64,000 nt of DNA from Brachyspira intermedia PWS/A. GTDB lineage: Bacteria; Spirochaetota; Brachyspiria; Brachyspirales; Brachyspiraceae. A program made the position numbers and the translations under genes. The stretch is from positions 2,046,001 to 2,110,000 of the forward strand of contig NC_017243.1 of NCBI RefSeq assembly GCF_000223215.1, in the 5' to 3' direction. Each line of letters begins with the position of its first letter. The first letter of the stretch is position 1. Below the pieces are notes generated by a model, which worked only from the letters and a program-made list of their open reading frames with translations, made no database searches and was not told the origin of the DNA. This document shows positions 44,484-54,567 of this stretch, piece by piece.

Positions 44484-44513
44484 AATAAAATCCAATACTT
44501 TATTTTAAATATT

Positions 44514-44573
44514 AGACTTGCAGCAAAACTTCTTAAAAATAATGTTTTATAATATTAGCTTTACAGCAAGTCT
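44514..44573. repeat. Imperfect inverted repeat between Ggt-like and TPR genes
   Basis: AGACTTGCAGCAAAACT (44514-44530) is repeated in inverse as AGCTTTACAGCAAGTCT (44557-44573), 14 of 17 pairs, with a 26-base loop. It may end the upstream TPR transcript or be an RNA leader of the Ggt-like gene. Confidence 0.5.
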
Positions 44574-44622
44574 ATTATGTACATATTTTATTATACTAAC
44601 AAAAATATAATTGTCAAAAATT

Positions 44623-46722
44623 TTATATATTCAATTTTTCTAAACATTCTTTTGCTTCATCATCATAAATATTGATTTCTAAAATTTTTTTGTAACATTC
44701 TTTGGCATTTTCTTTATCATCAATTTTTAAATATAATTCAGCCATTTCTTTTAAAGTATCACATCTATATGGACGAGTCTCAAAATATTTTTTATCAATA
44801 TCTATAGCCTTTTTATAATATTCTTTTGACAAGTCCTTTTCATTAATATCATTATAAACTTTAGCAATTGATATATAATACTCTTCACGATTAGGTTCTA
44901 ATGAAACAGCATGTTTATAGCACTTTAATGCCTTATTTTTATTATCTATTTTCATATATAAATCGCCTATCTTTCTTGAATAATAACCTTTAAATTCTTT
45001 TCTCTCCCATATGTTTTCTCTTCTGAACATACAACTAGCACTTTTTATTTCAAGTTTTATAGCTTTTTTATATGCTTCAATAGCTTTGTTTTTATTACCT
45101 ATAGAATTATATAAATCTCCTATACTCTCTAAATCCCAATAATTTTTATCTTTTTTATTTTCATAAATCTCTATTGCTTTTTTATAATATTCTTCTGCAT
45201 TTTCCTTTTCTCCCAAGCTTTCATAAATTTCTGCAATAGATGTAAAATCATACTTATATTTTTTATTATCATCTAATAAATTTATATATTTTTGATAATA
45301 TTCAATAGCCTTATATTTTTCGCCTATATGCAGATATAACTTGGCAGCATTAATATACTTATTATTATCAATATAATAATTAAGAGCTTTATTAATAAAT
45401 AAATCTCTTTTATCCATTTCTGAAACCTGCTCATATAAATCCAATAATTTTGCCATATTACAATAAACATTTCCACTGCTTCTGCATTCAAAATTCAAAT
45501 ATTTTTCGTACATCTCTATAGCCTTATCATAATTTTTAATTTCTTGATAAATATGTCCTAAAAGAGAATAATAATAACTATCAAAATCATTAATTTCCAT
45601 AAGTTTATTACACATTTCAATAGCTTTATCATATCTATAAATCTCTTCATATAAATGAGCCAGAGTTCCATAAACTTGATGTTTAATATTATCAGTATTA
45701 TTTAGTAAATATTTCTCAAGTACATTAGCCGCTTTATCAGATATTCTCAAATCATAAGAATATATAGTTTCTAATCCATCATAATATTCAAAATTACTAG
45801 GCTCTTCATCTATAAGCTGATTAAATGCTTCTATCAAATATTTATAATCTTCAATATCTTTATTATATAGATATCTTATCCAACGCCATTCATGTTTTTT
45901 AATATATTCTTTATATGCATCAATACCTTTCTGATACTCTCCTAAAGCCATATAAGATTTAGCTAATGCATTTATTGCACTAGTATTTTCAATATAATCA
46001 CAAGAAGGATGAATTTCTAATACTTTCTCATAATTTTCTATTGCCTTATCATATTCTTTTTTCGCAAAATATGATAATCCTAAATACATAAAATCGCTTT
46101 GATCATGTCGAGGAAGTTTTATTATTTCTTTAAACACTTTTATTGCTTCATCATATTTACCCAATTTAAAATATGATTCTCCTATCACAGTAAGATAATA
46201 TTCCATATAATTACCATCATCAACAACATAACTTTTATTTAACTTAACTGCTTTTTCAGAATACTCTATTGCCGCATAATAATTTTTATTTTCCCGATTA
46301 ATATATCCTAAAAGATGCCAATATGCTGAATCATTTGCATTTAATTCTATAGCCTTTTTAATAAGTTTTAATGCTTCATTATATTTTTCATTTCCTCTAA
46401 AATTATATAGATAATTGACTGCTGTATAGTATAATGCTTTATCATCATTAGGGTTTATTAACAAAGCTTTTCTAAACTGCTTTTCTGCTTTTTTATTATC
46501 TCGATTAGAATAATATGCTCTTCCTAATAGAGTTAAAGCTTTTACATTATTTTTATCTTTTTTAATATACTCTTTTAGTACTTCTATAACTTGATCAATT
46601 ATATTTTCATTATTATCTAACTTGTCATCTGCTTCAGTTGAATCAGTTTCATCAACTTCATAAGAACACTCTTTGTTTATTATATTTTCAATTTCTTCTA
46701 AAGTGTAATTTTTATTTTGCAT
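44623..46722 (-). CDS. TPR protein, paralogue 1 of the YTLEEI group
   Basis: 699-residue protein built almost entirely of tetratricopeptide repeats, with no signal peptide or membrane helix, so a cytoplasmic scaffold is likely. It opens MQNKNYTLEEIENII, a header shared by the next three genes and not part of a TPR. The TPRs show as ALYYTAVNYLYNF, AIEYSEKAVKLNKSY, AIKVFKEIIKLPRHDQ, SYYKLGKYDEAI-type units and, late, ALKCYKHAVSLEPNREEY. Pairwise helices fit roughly 34-residue units throughout. No enzymatic domain is seen. AAGGAGAAT precedes the ATG. The partner is unknown. Confidence 0.88.
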   Translation of the reverse strand: MQNKNYTLEEIENIINKECSYEVDETDSTEADDKLDNNENIIDQVIEVLKEYIKKDKNNVKALTLLGRAYYSNRDNKKAEKQFRKALLINPNDDKALYYTAVNYLYNFRGNEKYNEALKLIKKAIELNANDSAYWHLLGYINRENKNYYAAIEYSEKAVKLNKSYVVDDGNYMEYYLTVIGESYFKLGKYDEAIKVFKEIIKLPRHDQSDFMYLGLSYFAKKEYDKAIENYEKVLEIHPSCDYIENTSAINALAKSYMALGEYQKGIDAYKEYIKKHEWRWIRYLYNKDIEDYKYLIEAFNQLIDEEPSNFEYYDGLETIYSYDLRISDKAANVLEKYLLNNTDNIKHQVYGTLAHLYEEIYRYDKAIEMCNKLMEINDFDSYYYSLLGHIYQEIKNYDKAIEMYEKYLNFECRSSGNVYCNMAKLLDLYEQVSEMDKRDLFINKALNYYIDNNKYINAAKLYLHIGEKYKAIEYYQKYINLLDDNKKYKYDFTSIAEIYESLGEKENAEEYYKKAIEIYENKKDKNYWDLESIGDLYNSIGNKNKAIEAYKKAIKLEIKSASCMFRRENIWERKEFKGYYSRKIGDLYMKIDNKNKALKCYKHAVSLEPNREEYYISIAKVYNDINEKDLSKEYYKKAIDIDKKYFETRPYRCDTLKEMAELYLKIDDKENAKECYKKILEINIYDDEAKECLEKLNI

Positions 46723-46790
46723 TTTTTATTCTCCTTAAAATTATTTTCATTCTAATAAAAAATTATTAATATTATGACAGTAAATGACAT

Positions 46791-49073
46791 CTAAATACAA
46801 AACTTTTTTAATACCATTTCTGTTTGACCATGTTGAATATATTTTCTATGAGATAGTTTAAATATATTGGCGGTTATTATTTTATTTCCTGATTGTATAT
46901 CTTTTATTTTATCTGCTGCATCATTATATTTATCTATTTCTAAAATTCTTTTATATGTTTTTAAAGCATCGTCTTCTTTATTTAATTTTATATAAAGCTC
47001 TGCAATAGATTCTAAATAAAATATACTATCCTCACTATCTGTTACTTTTTCCTCATATATTTTTATAAGCTCTTCATAGGCAAGATTAGATTCTTCATAT
47101 CTTGAAACTTTTTGATAGAATAATGCTAAATATGATAAATCTTCCATACAAAAACTTATTTTATCTTCATATTCTTCATCTGTATCTGATATTTTTGTCT
47201 TTTTAAATCTTTCTATTTTTTTGAGACAAAGCCCTATAGCTTTATTGTATATTTCAAATGCTTTTTCTTTATTATCAATTTTGACATATAAGTCACCCTG
47301 TTTTTCTAAAAGCTCATAGTCCTTTTTATTTTTTAATATTTCTTTATCATACTTTTTTATTAAATCATGATATATTTCAAATGCTTCTTCTTTGCATCCG
47401 ATTTTCATATAAATATCAGCCATTTCTTCTAAATACATTTTTTTATAAGATTTATACTTTTTTATAAGTTCTCCACATCTTTCAATAGCTTTCTCATAAT
47501 AGAGATTTCTATTTTCTATATCATTTAACTTATCATATAAATGAGCAATATTTTTTAATGTATTTAATTTAAAGCATACTGTATATAAAAATGAAACCTC
47601 ATGCTCATTATTAACTATCTTTAAATATTCCTTATATGCTTCTATTGCCTTTTCATATTTTCCAATATTTTTATAAGCTTCTGCCAATTTTTTATAATAT
47701 CTGCATGGCCCATTATAAAGTTCTATAGTCTTATTATAATAATTGGCGGCTTCTTCATAATTTTTTATCTTTTCATAAGTTTCAGCAATATTAATATAAT
47801 AGTCTGTATTTTTACTATCAGTTTCTATAGCTTTTCTATAATAATTAATTGCTTCTTCATAATTTTTTATTTTTTTATAAATATAGGCAATATTAGAATA
47901 GTAACTTGAAGCATCATCTGGATACATATTTATAAGCATTTTATATATATCTATTGACTTATAATAATTTTTAGTTTTCTCATATATTGTAGCTATATTT
48001 TCATAACTATCTTTAGATATTTTATTATATAATTCTATAGCCTTATCATATTCTTTGTATAGTTCATAGAAATATGATAATTGATGTATATAACCTTCTG
48101 CATTATACGAATTATTTTTTATAACATTAGTATATGCTTTGACTATATCATTGTAAATTTCGCTTCCTTTGAAATTTTTATATTCTTCTTTTCTATTAGG
48201 AAAAGGTATAAAATAAAATGGAATATATGAATCTTTTTCTATACTATTTTCTAATGCATATACTGCTTCATCATTTTTACCTAACTTTTTATATAAATCG
48301 TACAATGATTTTACCGTGTAAAGACTGCCGTAAAAATAATCGTCTAATCTGGTGTCTGCATTAATATACAATGCATTTTCATAACTTTTTACAGCTTCAT
48401 CATATTGATTATTTTTTTCATAACTCAATCCTAAATAATACCAAGCATCAGAAAGGTTATAGCTATAGTCAAAATTATCTATAGCCTTTTTCAAATTTTT
48501 TATAGCATCTATATTGCTTCCTACATACAAATTTATTTTTCCTAATTCATAATGATAATATTTTTTACTATTATACATTGTTTCTGTATAATTTATTTCA
48601 GCGGCTTTTTTATAACAGAATATAGATTTATCATAATCTTTTATATGATAAAAATATGTTCTACCAAGTAAGTACCAATATTCAGAATCTCTGTCATTTA
48701 ATTCTATGGCATTTTCCAGTAATTCAATAATTTTTTTAATTAATATTTTACTATTAGGTTTATTATAATAATATAATACCGCTAAATAGTATAAAACTTT
48801 ATCTTTTTCATAATCTAATCTCAAAAGTTTTTTAAATGTTTCTATTGATTTTCCTTCATCTCCACTAGAAGAGTAAATACCATACTGAACTAATCCTAAT
48901 AAAAATAATAATTCTTTATTATTAACATCATTTTTTAACTGTTTCTTTATTATTTTTTCAGATTCTTTATAACAATACTCATCATCTTCTTCAATATCTT
49001 CATTATTTATACCTTTATTTATTAAGTATTTTATTTCTTCTATTGTATAATTTTTATAATTTTTATTTTCCAT
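46791..49073 (-). CDS. TPR protein, paralogue 2 of the YTLEEI group
   Basis: 760 residues with the header KNYTIEEIKYLI and TPR units such as YYLGLSYEKNNQYDEAV, ENIATIYEKTKNYYKSI and YYINIAETYEKIKNYEEA, the last repeated with small changes near residues 380-440, so the array has partly duplicated inside the gene. Two longer helical pieces near 560-650 break the regular period. The last 30 residues are unlike the other paralogues (NIFKLSHRKYIQHGQ) and may come from a small shift or fusion at the end. No signal peptide. Same strand as, and 25 bases upstream of, the next copy in transcription order, so cotranscription is likely. Confidence 0.86.
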   Translation of the reverse strand: MENKNYKNYTIEEIKYLINKGINNEDIEEDDEYCYKESEKIIKKQLKNDVNNKELLFLLGLVQYGIYSSSGDEGKSIETFKKLLRLDYEKDKVLYYLAVLYYYNKPNSKILIKKIIELLENAIELNDRDSEYWYLLGRTYFYHIKDYDKSIFCYKKAAEINYTETMYNSKKYYHYELGKINLYVGSNIDAIKNLKKAIDNFDYSYNLSDAWYYLGLSYEKNNQYDEAVKSYENALYINADTRLDDYFYGSLYTVKSLYDLYKKLGKNDEAVYALENSIEKDSYIPFYFIPFPNRKEEYKNFKGSEIYNDIVKAYTNVIKNNSYNAEGYIHQLSYFYELYKEYDKAIELYNKISKDSYENIATIYEKTKNYYKSIDIYKMLINMYPDDASSYYSNIAYIYKKIKNYEEAINYYRKAIETDSKNTDYYINIAETYEKIKNYEEAANYYNKTIELYNGPCRYYKKLAEAYKNIGKYEKAIEAYKEYLKIVNNEHEVSFLYTVCFKLNTLKNIAHLYDKLNDIENRNLYYEKAIERCGELIKKYKSYKKMYLEEMADIYMKIGCKEEAFEIYHDLIKKYDKEILKNKKDYELLEKQGDLYVKIDNKEKAFEIYNKAIGLCLKKIERFKKTKISDTDEEYEDKISFCMEDLSYLALFYQKVSRYEESNLAYEELIKIYEEKVTDSEDSIFYLESIAELYIKLNKEDDALKTYKRILEIDKYNDAADKIKDIQSGNKIITANIFKLSHRKYIQHGQTEMVLKKFCI

Positions 49074-49097
49074 TTTTTATTCTCCATAAAAATATGA

Positions 49098-51173
49098 TTA
49101 TTGTTCTAATTTAATGCATCTAATTTTTTCTTTTGCCTCATCATTATCCGCATCTCTTTCTAAAATTTTTTCATACATTTTTAAAGCATTATCTTTTTGA
49201 TTTAATTTCATATAGAACTCTGCAACAGTTTTTAAATAGAATACATGCTCAACATCATCTGTCATTTTATCTTCATATATTTTTATAAGCTCTTCATAAA
49301 TAGGAATGTACTCATCATCTCTTGAAACTTTCTCAAACAATAAAGCTAAATTAGATAGATACCTAATATAATGAAAATCAATTTTTTTATATACATCTAA
49401 TTTTGATATATTTCTATATTCATCTATTTTCTTTGTTAATAATTCTATAGATTTATTATAATTTTCTAATGACTTTTCTTTATCATCAATTTTTAAATAT
49501 ATATCACCAAGATATTGATAAATACGATAGCATTCTCCATATTTTTTTAATTTTTCTCTAAATACTCTTATAGCTATATCATAAACCTCTAATAATTTTC
49601 CTTTCTCTCCAATTTCCAAATAAATACTTTCTATTTCTTCTAAATCTTCTTTTGTATCATATTCATCATATTCAACTTTTATAAAGCCTTTTAGTATTTC
49701 AAGATATTTTTCATAATACAAATTTCTATTTTCTATATCATTGAGTTTATTATATAAATTGGCAATATTTTTTAATACATAAAAATCATTTTTAGAAAAA
49801 TCAATATATTTTGTATAAAAGTATATAGCTTTACTATATTCATTTATATTTTCATAAAGTTCAGCAATTCTTCTGCTGCAGCCAAGATTTCCTTTTTCAA
49901 AAGACTTATTATAATAATTAATAGCCTCTTCATAGTTTTTTATTTTCTCATAAATATAGGCAATGTCAGAATAGTAACTTGAATCATCATCAGGATATAT
50001 TTTTATGATAGTTTTATATGTATCTATTGCCTTATCATAGTTTTCATCTTCTGCATACATTCTAGCTATATTTTTATAACTTTCTATAGATATTATTTTA
50101 TACAATTCTTCAGCTTTATCATACTCTTTATATGTTTTATAAAAATCAGCAAGCTCTTCTCGGCATGGCATAATATATTGCATGTTATGAAAGCTCCTTT
50201 CTTCGATTCTTAAAGTATATGCCTGAACTATATCATTATAAGCATCACTTCCTTTAAAATCTTTTTCTTCTATATCTGAAGGTATAATTTTTAAAGGATA
50301 TGATATATCGTATAAAATACTTGCTTTTAAAAATCGAATAGCTTCTCTATTTTTGCCAATCTTTTTATACAAATCATATATGGATTTTATTATATGCTCT
50401 CTATTTCTGTCAGATTCAATATCGATACAACTGTTTTGATAAATACTCCATGATTTTTTATAACTTTTTATAGCTTCATCATATTGTCCATTTTTTTCAT
50501 AGCTTAATCCTAAATAATGTATATAATTAGCTTCTTCATCACGGGATATTGAATATTTAAAATATTCTGATTCTCTAAAATCTTTTATAGTTTTTTGAAA
50601 AATTTCTATTGCATCATCATAGTTTCCTAAATATAAATTCACTTTTCCCAATGTGTAATAATATTTTTCTTTATGATTTTTTATTATTTCACTATGATTT
50701 ATTTCATAAGCCTTTTTATAATAGTATAGAGCTTTATTATAATCTTTATTAGTGTATAAATTTATGCCTCCCAACAAGTACCAATACTCAGAATCATTAT
50801 TATTTAATTCAATAGCATTTTCTATTAATTTGCATATCTCTTCTATATTGATTTTAGCAGAAAAATGAAACATACTTGAATCTTCATAATATAACGAAGC
50901 AAGATAATACATAACTTTATCTTTTTGATAATTTACATCTAAAAGTCTTGCAAATATTTTTTCTGCTTCTTCTATATAATTTCTGTCATATTCCATTAAT
51001 CCTAACATAAATAATAATTCTTTATTATCAGGATCATTTTCTGAATATTCTTTTAATGCCTTATATGCATCTATTTCATAATAAACTGTATCAGCATCAT
51101 TATAAATGATATCATTATTTATTTTTCTATTTATTAAGTCTTTGATTTCTTCTAAAGTATATATTTTTTTCAT
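49098..51173 (-). CDS. TPR protein, paralogue 3 of the YTLEEI group
   Basis: 691 residues; header MKKIYTLEEIKDLINRKI. It is the closest relative of paralogue 2: both share YPDD-SSYYS-IAY blocks, IENRNLYYEKYLE-type units and the late YEELIKIYEDKMTDD segment, so they arose by tandem duplication. TPR units run from about residue 50 to the end. The C-terminus ends DADNDEAKEKIRCIKLEQ, as expected for the group (compare the odd tail of paralogue 2). No signal peptide, membrane helix or catalytic motif. It is 56 bases downstream of paralogue 4 in transcription order. Confidence 0.87.
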   Translation of the reverse strand: MKKIYTLEEIKDLINRKINNDIIYNDADTVYYEIDAYKALKEYSENDPDNKELLFMLGLMEYDRNYIEEAEKIFARLLDVNYQKDKVMYYLASLYYEDSSMFHFSAKINIEEICKLIENAIELNNNDSEYWYLLGGINLYTNKDYNKALYYYKKAYEINHSEIIKNHKEKYYYTLGKVNLYLGNYDDAIEIFQKTIKDFRESEYFKYSISRDEEANYIHYLGLSYEKNGQYDEAIKSYKKSWSIYQNSCIDIESDRNREHIIKSIYDLYKKIGKNREAIRFLKASILYDISYPLKIIPSDIEEKDFKGSDAYNDIVQAYTLRIEERSFHNMQYIMPCREELADFYKTYKEYDKAEELYKIISIESYKNIARMYAEDENYDKAIDTYKTIIKIYPDDDSSYYSDIAYIYEKIKNYEEAINYYNKSFEKGNLGCSRRIAELYENINEYSKAIYFYTKYIDFSKNDFYVLKNIANLYNKLNDIENRNLYYEKYLEILKGFIKVEYDEYDTKEDLEEIESIYLEIGEKGKLLEVYDIAIRVFREKLKKYGECYRIYQYLGDIYLKIDDKEKSLENYNKSIELLTKKIDEYRNISKLDVYKKIDFHYIRYLSNLALLFEKVSRDDEYIPIYEELIKIYEDKMTDDVEHVFYLKTVAEFYMKLNQKDNALKMYEKILERDADNDEAKEKIRCIKLEQ

Positions 51174-51229
51174 AGTATAGCTCCTATATTTTATTTATTA
51201 AGCTTGAAATAGATAATACAAAATAAATT

Positions 51230-52954
51230 TTACTTATTGAAAAATTTATTTGCTTCATGATCATTAGGGTTTAATATTAAAACTCTTTTATATATATCTC
51301 CTACAGCTTTCATTCTTTTTTCTAAATCTATTTCTATATTATTTTCATTTTCTAAAAATGATTTTGCTAATTTTCTTAAACGTTTAATATATTTAGGATC
51401 TTCAGCAAAACGTTTTTTAAGAAGTTCTGTATATTTGTTATAGTATTCTTTTGCTTTGTCAGGCTGATTTATTTTCTTATAAATTTCTGAAATTGTTTCT
51501 AAGACATATATATCTTCTGGATTTTCTATATAATATTTTTCATAATATGATAAAGACTTCTCATCTTCATCAATTTTAGCATATAAATCGGCAGTCTCTT
51601 CAAGATAATATTCTATACTCTCTTTTTTATAAAGTTCTATTATCTTTGAAATTAAAATATCTCTCTCTTCAAATCTTGATAATTTATTAAACACATATAT
51701 AATTCCCTCATAACAACGTATAATATTTTCATCATCTAAATGTATAGCTTTATTATAATATTCTAATGCCTCATTAAATTTATTCATTTTATAACAATAT
51801 ATATCAGCTATATTCAGAAAAATTCTGTTATTATTATTATCAGCATCCATTATGTTTACAGCTTTAATATAATATTCAATAGCTTTATCGTACTGTTTTG
51901 TTCTATAATATAAAAAGCCTAGATCATAATAAAAATCATAATCAAAACTATTATTTTTCTTAATACAATCTTCACATACTTCTATAGCTTTATTCAAATC
52001 AAAAATAAATTCATACACACCTGATAACCCTTCATAATAAACTATTTTATGAGGTTCTTCTTCGATAAGCTCATTATACGCTTTAATACAATACTCATAA
52101 TTATCAATTTCTTTGAATCCTGTAGTAAATTTGAAAAACCTATATGCTATAGATGTATCTTCTTTTATATATTTTTTATATAACTCTACAGGCTTTCTAT
52201 ATTCTTTTATTTTTGTATAGACAAGAATCAAAGAATCAAAAGCAGAATGCATACAATGAAAATATGACTTATTATTTCTTTCTAATATTTCATTGAAGCA
52301 TTTTATTGAATTATCATATTCTTCATTTTCTAAATAAGCTTCTCCCAATACACATAAAGTTTCATCATTATTATAGATACTAATCAATCTTTTAAGGAAA
52401 TCTACAGCATATTTATGTTTTTTTAATTTTAAACATGTTTTTAATATTAAATTAACTCCATAAGATAAAACTTCTGATGAAATAGATGTATTATTAATAT
52501 TTGAAGCCTTTTGATAATTATAAAATGCATCATTATGTTTACTCATACGAGTATAAATGAAGCCTAATATATAAAAATAGATATAGTCATTATCATTTAT
52601 TCCTATAGCTTTTTTAATATTTATTAATGCCTTTTTATGTTCACCTATACAGTAATAAGAATATGATAAATAAAACCAATTTTTATCATCATAAGCATCT
52701 AATTTAACAACTCTCTTTAATATTCTAATAGCTTCTTCTGACTGATAAATACTATTATATACCTTAGCAAGAAGAAGCATTAACTTTATATTTTGACTAT
52801 CTTTTTTTAAGTATTCTTCTAGTATTTTTGCTATATATTTTTTCTCATCTAAAATTTGTATTATATCTTCATTTTCATCTTTATTTTTATTAACTCCTCT
52901 TTCATTTTCATCAATAATTTTTTCAATTTCTTCTAAAGTGTATGATTTTTTCAT
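51230..52954 (-). CDS. TPR protein, paralogue 4 of the YTLEEI group
   Basis: 574 residues; header MKKSYTLEEIEKIID followed by TPR units such as FYLSYSYYCIGEHKKAL, GFIYTRMSKHNDAF, LGFLYYRTKQYDKAIEYY and IADIYCYKMNKFNEALEYY. It is the shortest and most divergent of the four but has the same all-TPR layout and no signal peptide. It is first in transcription order, so a promoter for the set is expected in the duplicated region upstream. The first 12 codons and the DNA before them are copied at 53135-53282. Function unknown. Confidence 0.87.
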   Translation of the reverse strand: MKKSYTLEEIEKIIDENERGVNKNKDENEDIIQILDEKKYIAKILEEYLKKDSQNIKLMLLLAKVYNSIYQSEEAIRILKRVVKLDAYDDKNWFYLSYSYYCIGEHKKALINIKKAIGINDNDYIYFYILGFIYTRMSKHNDAFYNYQKASNINNTSISSEVLSYGVNLILKTCLKLKKHKYAVDFLKRLISIYNNDETLCVLGEAYLENEEYDNSIKCFNEILERNNKSYFHCMHSAFDSLILVYTKIKEYRKPVELYKKYIKEDTSIAYRFFKFTTGFKEIDNYEYCIKAYNELIEEEPHKIVYYEGLSGVYEFIFDLNKAIEVCEDCIKKNNSFDYDFYYDLGFLYYRTKQYDKAIEYYIKAVNIMDADNNNNRIFLNIADIYCYKMNKFNEALEYYNKAIHLDDENIIRCYEGIIYVFNKLSRFEERDILISKIIELYKKESIEYYLEETADLYAKIDEDEKSLSYYEKYYIENPEDIYVLETISEIYKKINQPDKAKEYYNKYTELLKKRFAEDPKYIKRLRKLAKSFLENENNIEIDLEKRMKAVGDIYKRVLILNPNDHEANKFFNK

Positions 52955-53068
52955 AGTGTAGCTCCTATATTTTTATTATTTTTAATTATATAGAGGTACA
53001 AAAAACGGCTTTCAAGGGAGGTTTTTAAATAATAAATCAGTATAAATGATTACAGCTTATATAAAAAT
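52921..53068. repeat. Direct duplication, copy 1
   Basis: This 148-base segment covers the first codons of TPR paralogue 4, its ribosome site and the DNA upstream (TAGCTCCTATATTTTTATTA, TAGAGGTACAAAAAACGGCT, AGGGAGGTTTTTAAATAATA). It is copied at 53135-53282 with about ten differences. It ends with the last codons of the 53264-type gene. Confidence 0.75.
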
Positions 53069-53168
53069 ATCTTATAGCCTTTTAAATATCTTTCTAATTT
53101 TCTTTTATATATTTTTTTAATACATAAAGATATTTTTCAATTTCTTCTAAAGTGTATGATTTTTTCAT
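53050..53168 (-). pseudogene. Chimeric gene remnant: TPR header joined to the end of the 53264-type gene
   Basis: An ATG at 53168 starts MKKSYTLEEIEK, identical to TPR paralogue 4, and switches directly to YLYVLKKYIKEN and a stop; the second part matches ALYVLKEYIKEN of the neighbouring 389-residue protein. After the stop, RKLERYLKGYKIFLYKL still matches the last residues of that protein (DKLIERYYKGDKRFLYKL). So this is a fusion left by deletion between two duplicated units, not a working gene. Confidence 0.7.
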
Positions 53169-53282
53169 AGTATAGCTCCTGTATTTTTATTATTTTTTAA
53201 TTGTATAGAGGTACAAAAAACGGCTTCACGGGAGGTTTTTAAATAATAAATAAGTATAAATAATTACAGCTTATATAAAAAT
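53135..53282. repeat. Direct duplication, copy 2
   Basis: Second copy of the 148-base segment, 214 bases from the first. It runs from the remnant's first codons into the end of the 53264 gene. With copy 1 it accounts for the whole 309-base gap between TPR paralogue 4 and the 53264 gene. Confidence 0.75.
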
Positions 53283-54433
53283 CTCTTATCACCTTTATAA
53301 TATCTTTCTATAAGTTTATCCCTGTCTAAATGTCTTGTATAATTCATAATATATCTTAAAGCCAAATCAATATACTCTTTGGAATTATCTTTGTAATTTT
53401 CTTTGATATATTCTTTTAATACATAAAGGGCTTTATTAGGAGCAAATCTATGATTAGGACTGTAACCCAAAATATAATCATATAATAGTTTGTCGCATTT
53501 CTCTTTTATATCATCATTTATAGAATTATTAACTTCTTCCCTGTCTTTCATCAGCTTTTTATAAAAATGCTCAAATAATTCATTGTATCCTGTTATAAAA
53601 AATGGAAATGAAAATAAATCTCTATTTTCAAAATAATAATCAATATCTTCTTCATCATATATAATATAAGTTTTCATACAGTCATCATCATCTGTGATAT
53701 TGTATTTATCCAATTCTCTTTGGTATTCTTCTTCCCAATGTTTATCAAGCCTTTCGTCAAAATACTTCATTGCTTCATTTTTATTTTCGCTTCCCCATTC
53801 CATATACCATCTTCTTGAATCAACTTCCCCACTTTCAAAAAACTCATCAACTAATTCTTTAGTTTCAAAATATATAACTCCATTTTTCCTATATTTTTCA
53901 GAAATCATCTCTTCTTTAGCATATTTTTTATCATCTTCTTTTTCTATAAAATCTCTGTACTCGCCATCATCATATTCATAATGCCAAGAAGGAATTAATA
54001 GTTCATAGCCTCCAATAAAATTATTTTCTTCACTAGGCTCTGAATATACATGCAATTCTGAAAACTCATCATCTAGTATAGGAAATTTATCATTATGATA
54101 CTCTTCATAAATATCTGGAAATTTATCCTTTTCTAATAAACATTTATATTCACCCCAATCCAATAAATCTTTCTGAGTTTCTGGGTCTGGATGCACAAAC
54201 TGTTCAAAGTTAATTCTTATTAAATATTTTTCTAATACTCTTATAAAAGTATATACTGAACAATTATGATGATCATTTATTATGAGTTTATCTTCTTCTT
54301 TTATTTCTATATTATTTTTCTTTATAAGTTTATCAAGTTCTTCTAAAAAATAATTTAATGAATGTTTAGTAGAATAGTAATCGTTTTTATCTTGTATAAT
54401 ATATTTTTTATTTTGTCTGTTTAATTCTTCCAT
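53264..54433 (-). CDS. Acidic hypothetical protein
   Basis: Not recognised. The 389-residue protein is very rich in Asp, Glu, Lys and Tyr, with no signal peptide or membrane helix. Visible features: FLEELDKLIKKNNIEIKEE near residue 30, IPSWHYEYDDGEYRDF near 150, RRWYMEWGSENKNEAM near 205, a CMKTYIIYDEED segment near 255, and a helical C-terminus with YVLKEYIKENYKDNSKEY. No known catalytic pattern. A ruined second copy of its end lies just downstream, so it belonged to a duplicated unit together with the TPR genes. AAGGAT precedes the ATG at a slightly long spacing. Confidence 0.7.
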   Translation of the reverse strand: MEELNRQNKKYIIQDKNDYYSTKHSLNYFLEELDKLIKKNNIEIKEEDKLIINDHHNCSVYTFIRVLEKYLIRINFEQFVHPDPETQKDLLDWGEYKCLLEKDKFPDIYEEYHNDKFPILDDEFSELHVYSEPSEENNFIGGYELLIPSWHYEYDDGEYRDFIEKEDDKKYAKEEMISEKYRKNGVIYFETKELVDEFFESGEVDSRRWYMEWGSENKNEAMKYFDERLDKHWEEEYQRELDKYNITDDDDCMKTYIIYDEEDIDYYFENRDLFSFPFFITGYNELFEHFYKKLMKDREEVNNSINDDIKEKCDKLLYDYILGYSPNHRFAPNKALYVLKEYIKENYKDNSKEYIDLALRYIMNYTRHLDRDKLIERYYKGDKRFLYKL

Positions 54434-54480
54434 AAGATTATATCCTTTTAAATTTTTAATTTAATTATAATCTGTAGGTA

Positions 54481-54486
54481 TGACAA
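54481..54486 (-). promoter_or_regulatory. Candidate half operator / -35 of the 53264 gene
   Basis: Minus strand TTGTCATA, the same half-site as the palindrome at 54568, stands 17 bases before TAAATT. Weak promoter, but the shared half-site suggests shared control. Confidence 0.3.
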
Positions 54487-54567
54487 ATTTTGACGCTTTT
54501 TTGAATATAAATTTAATAGAAGAATTTTTTTTAATTTTTTTATCACTTTTTTATAAAAGCAAAATTA

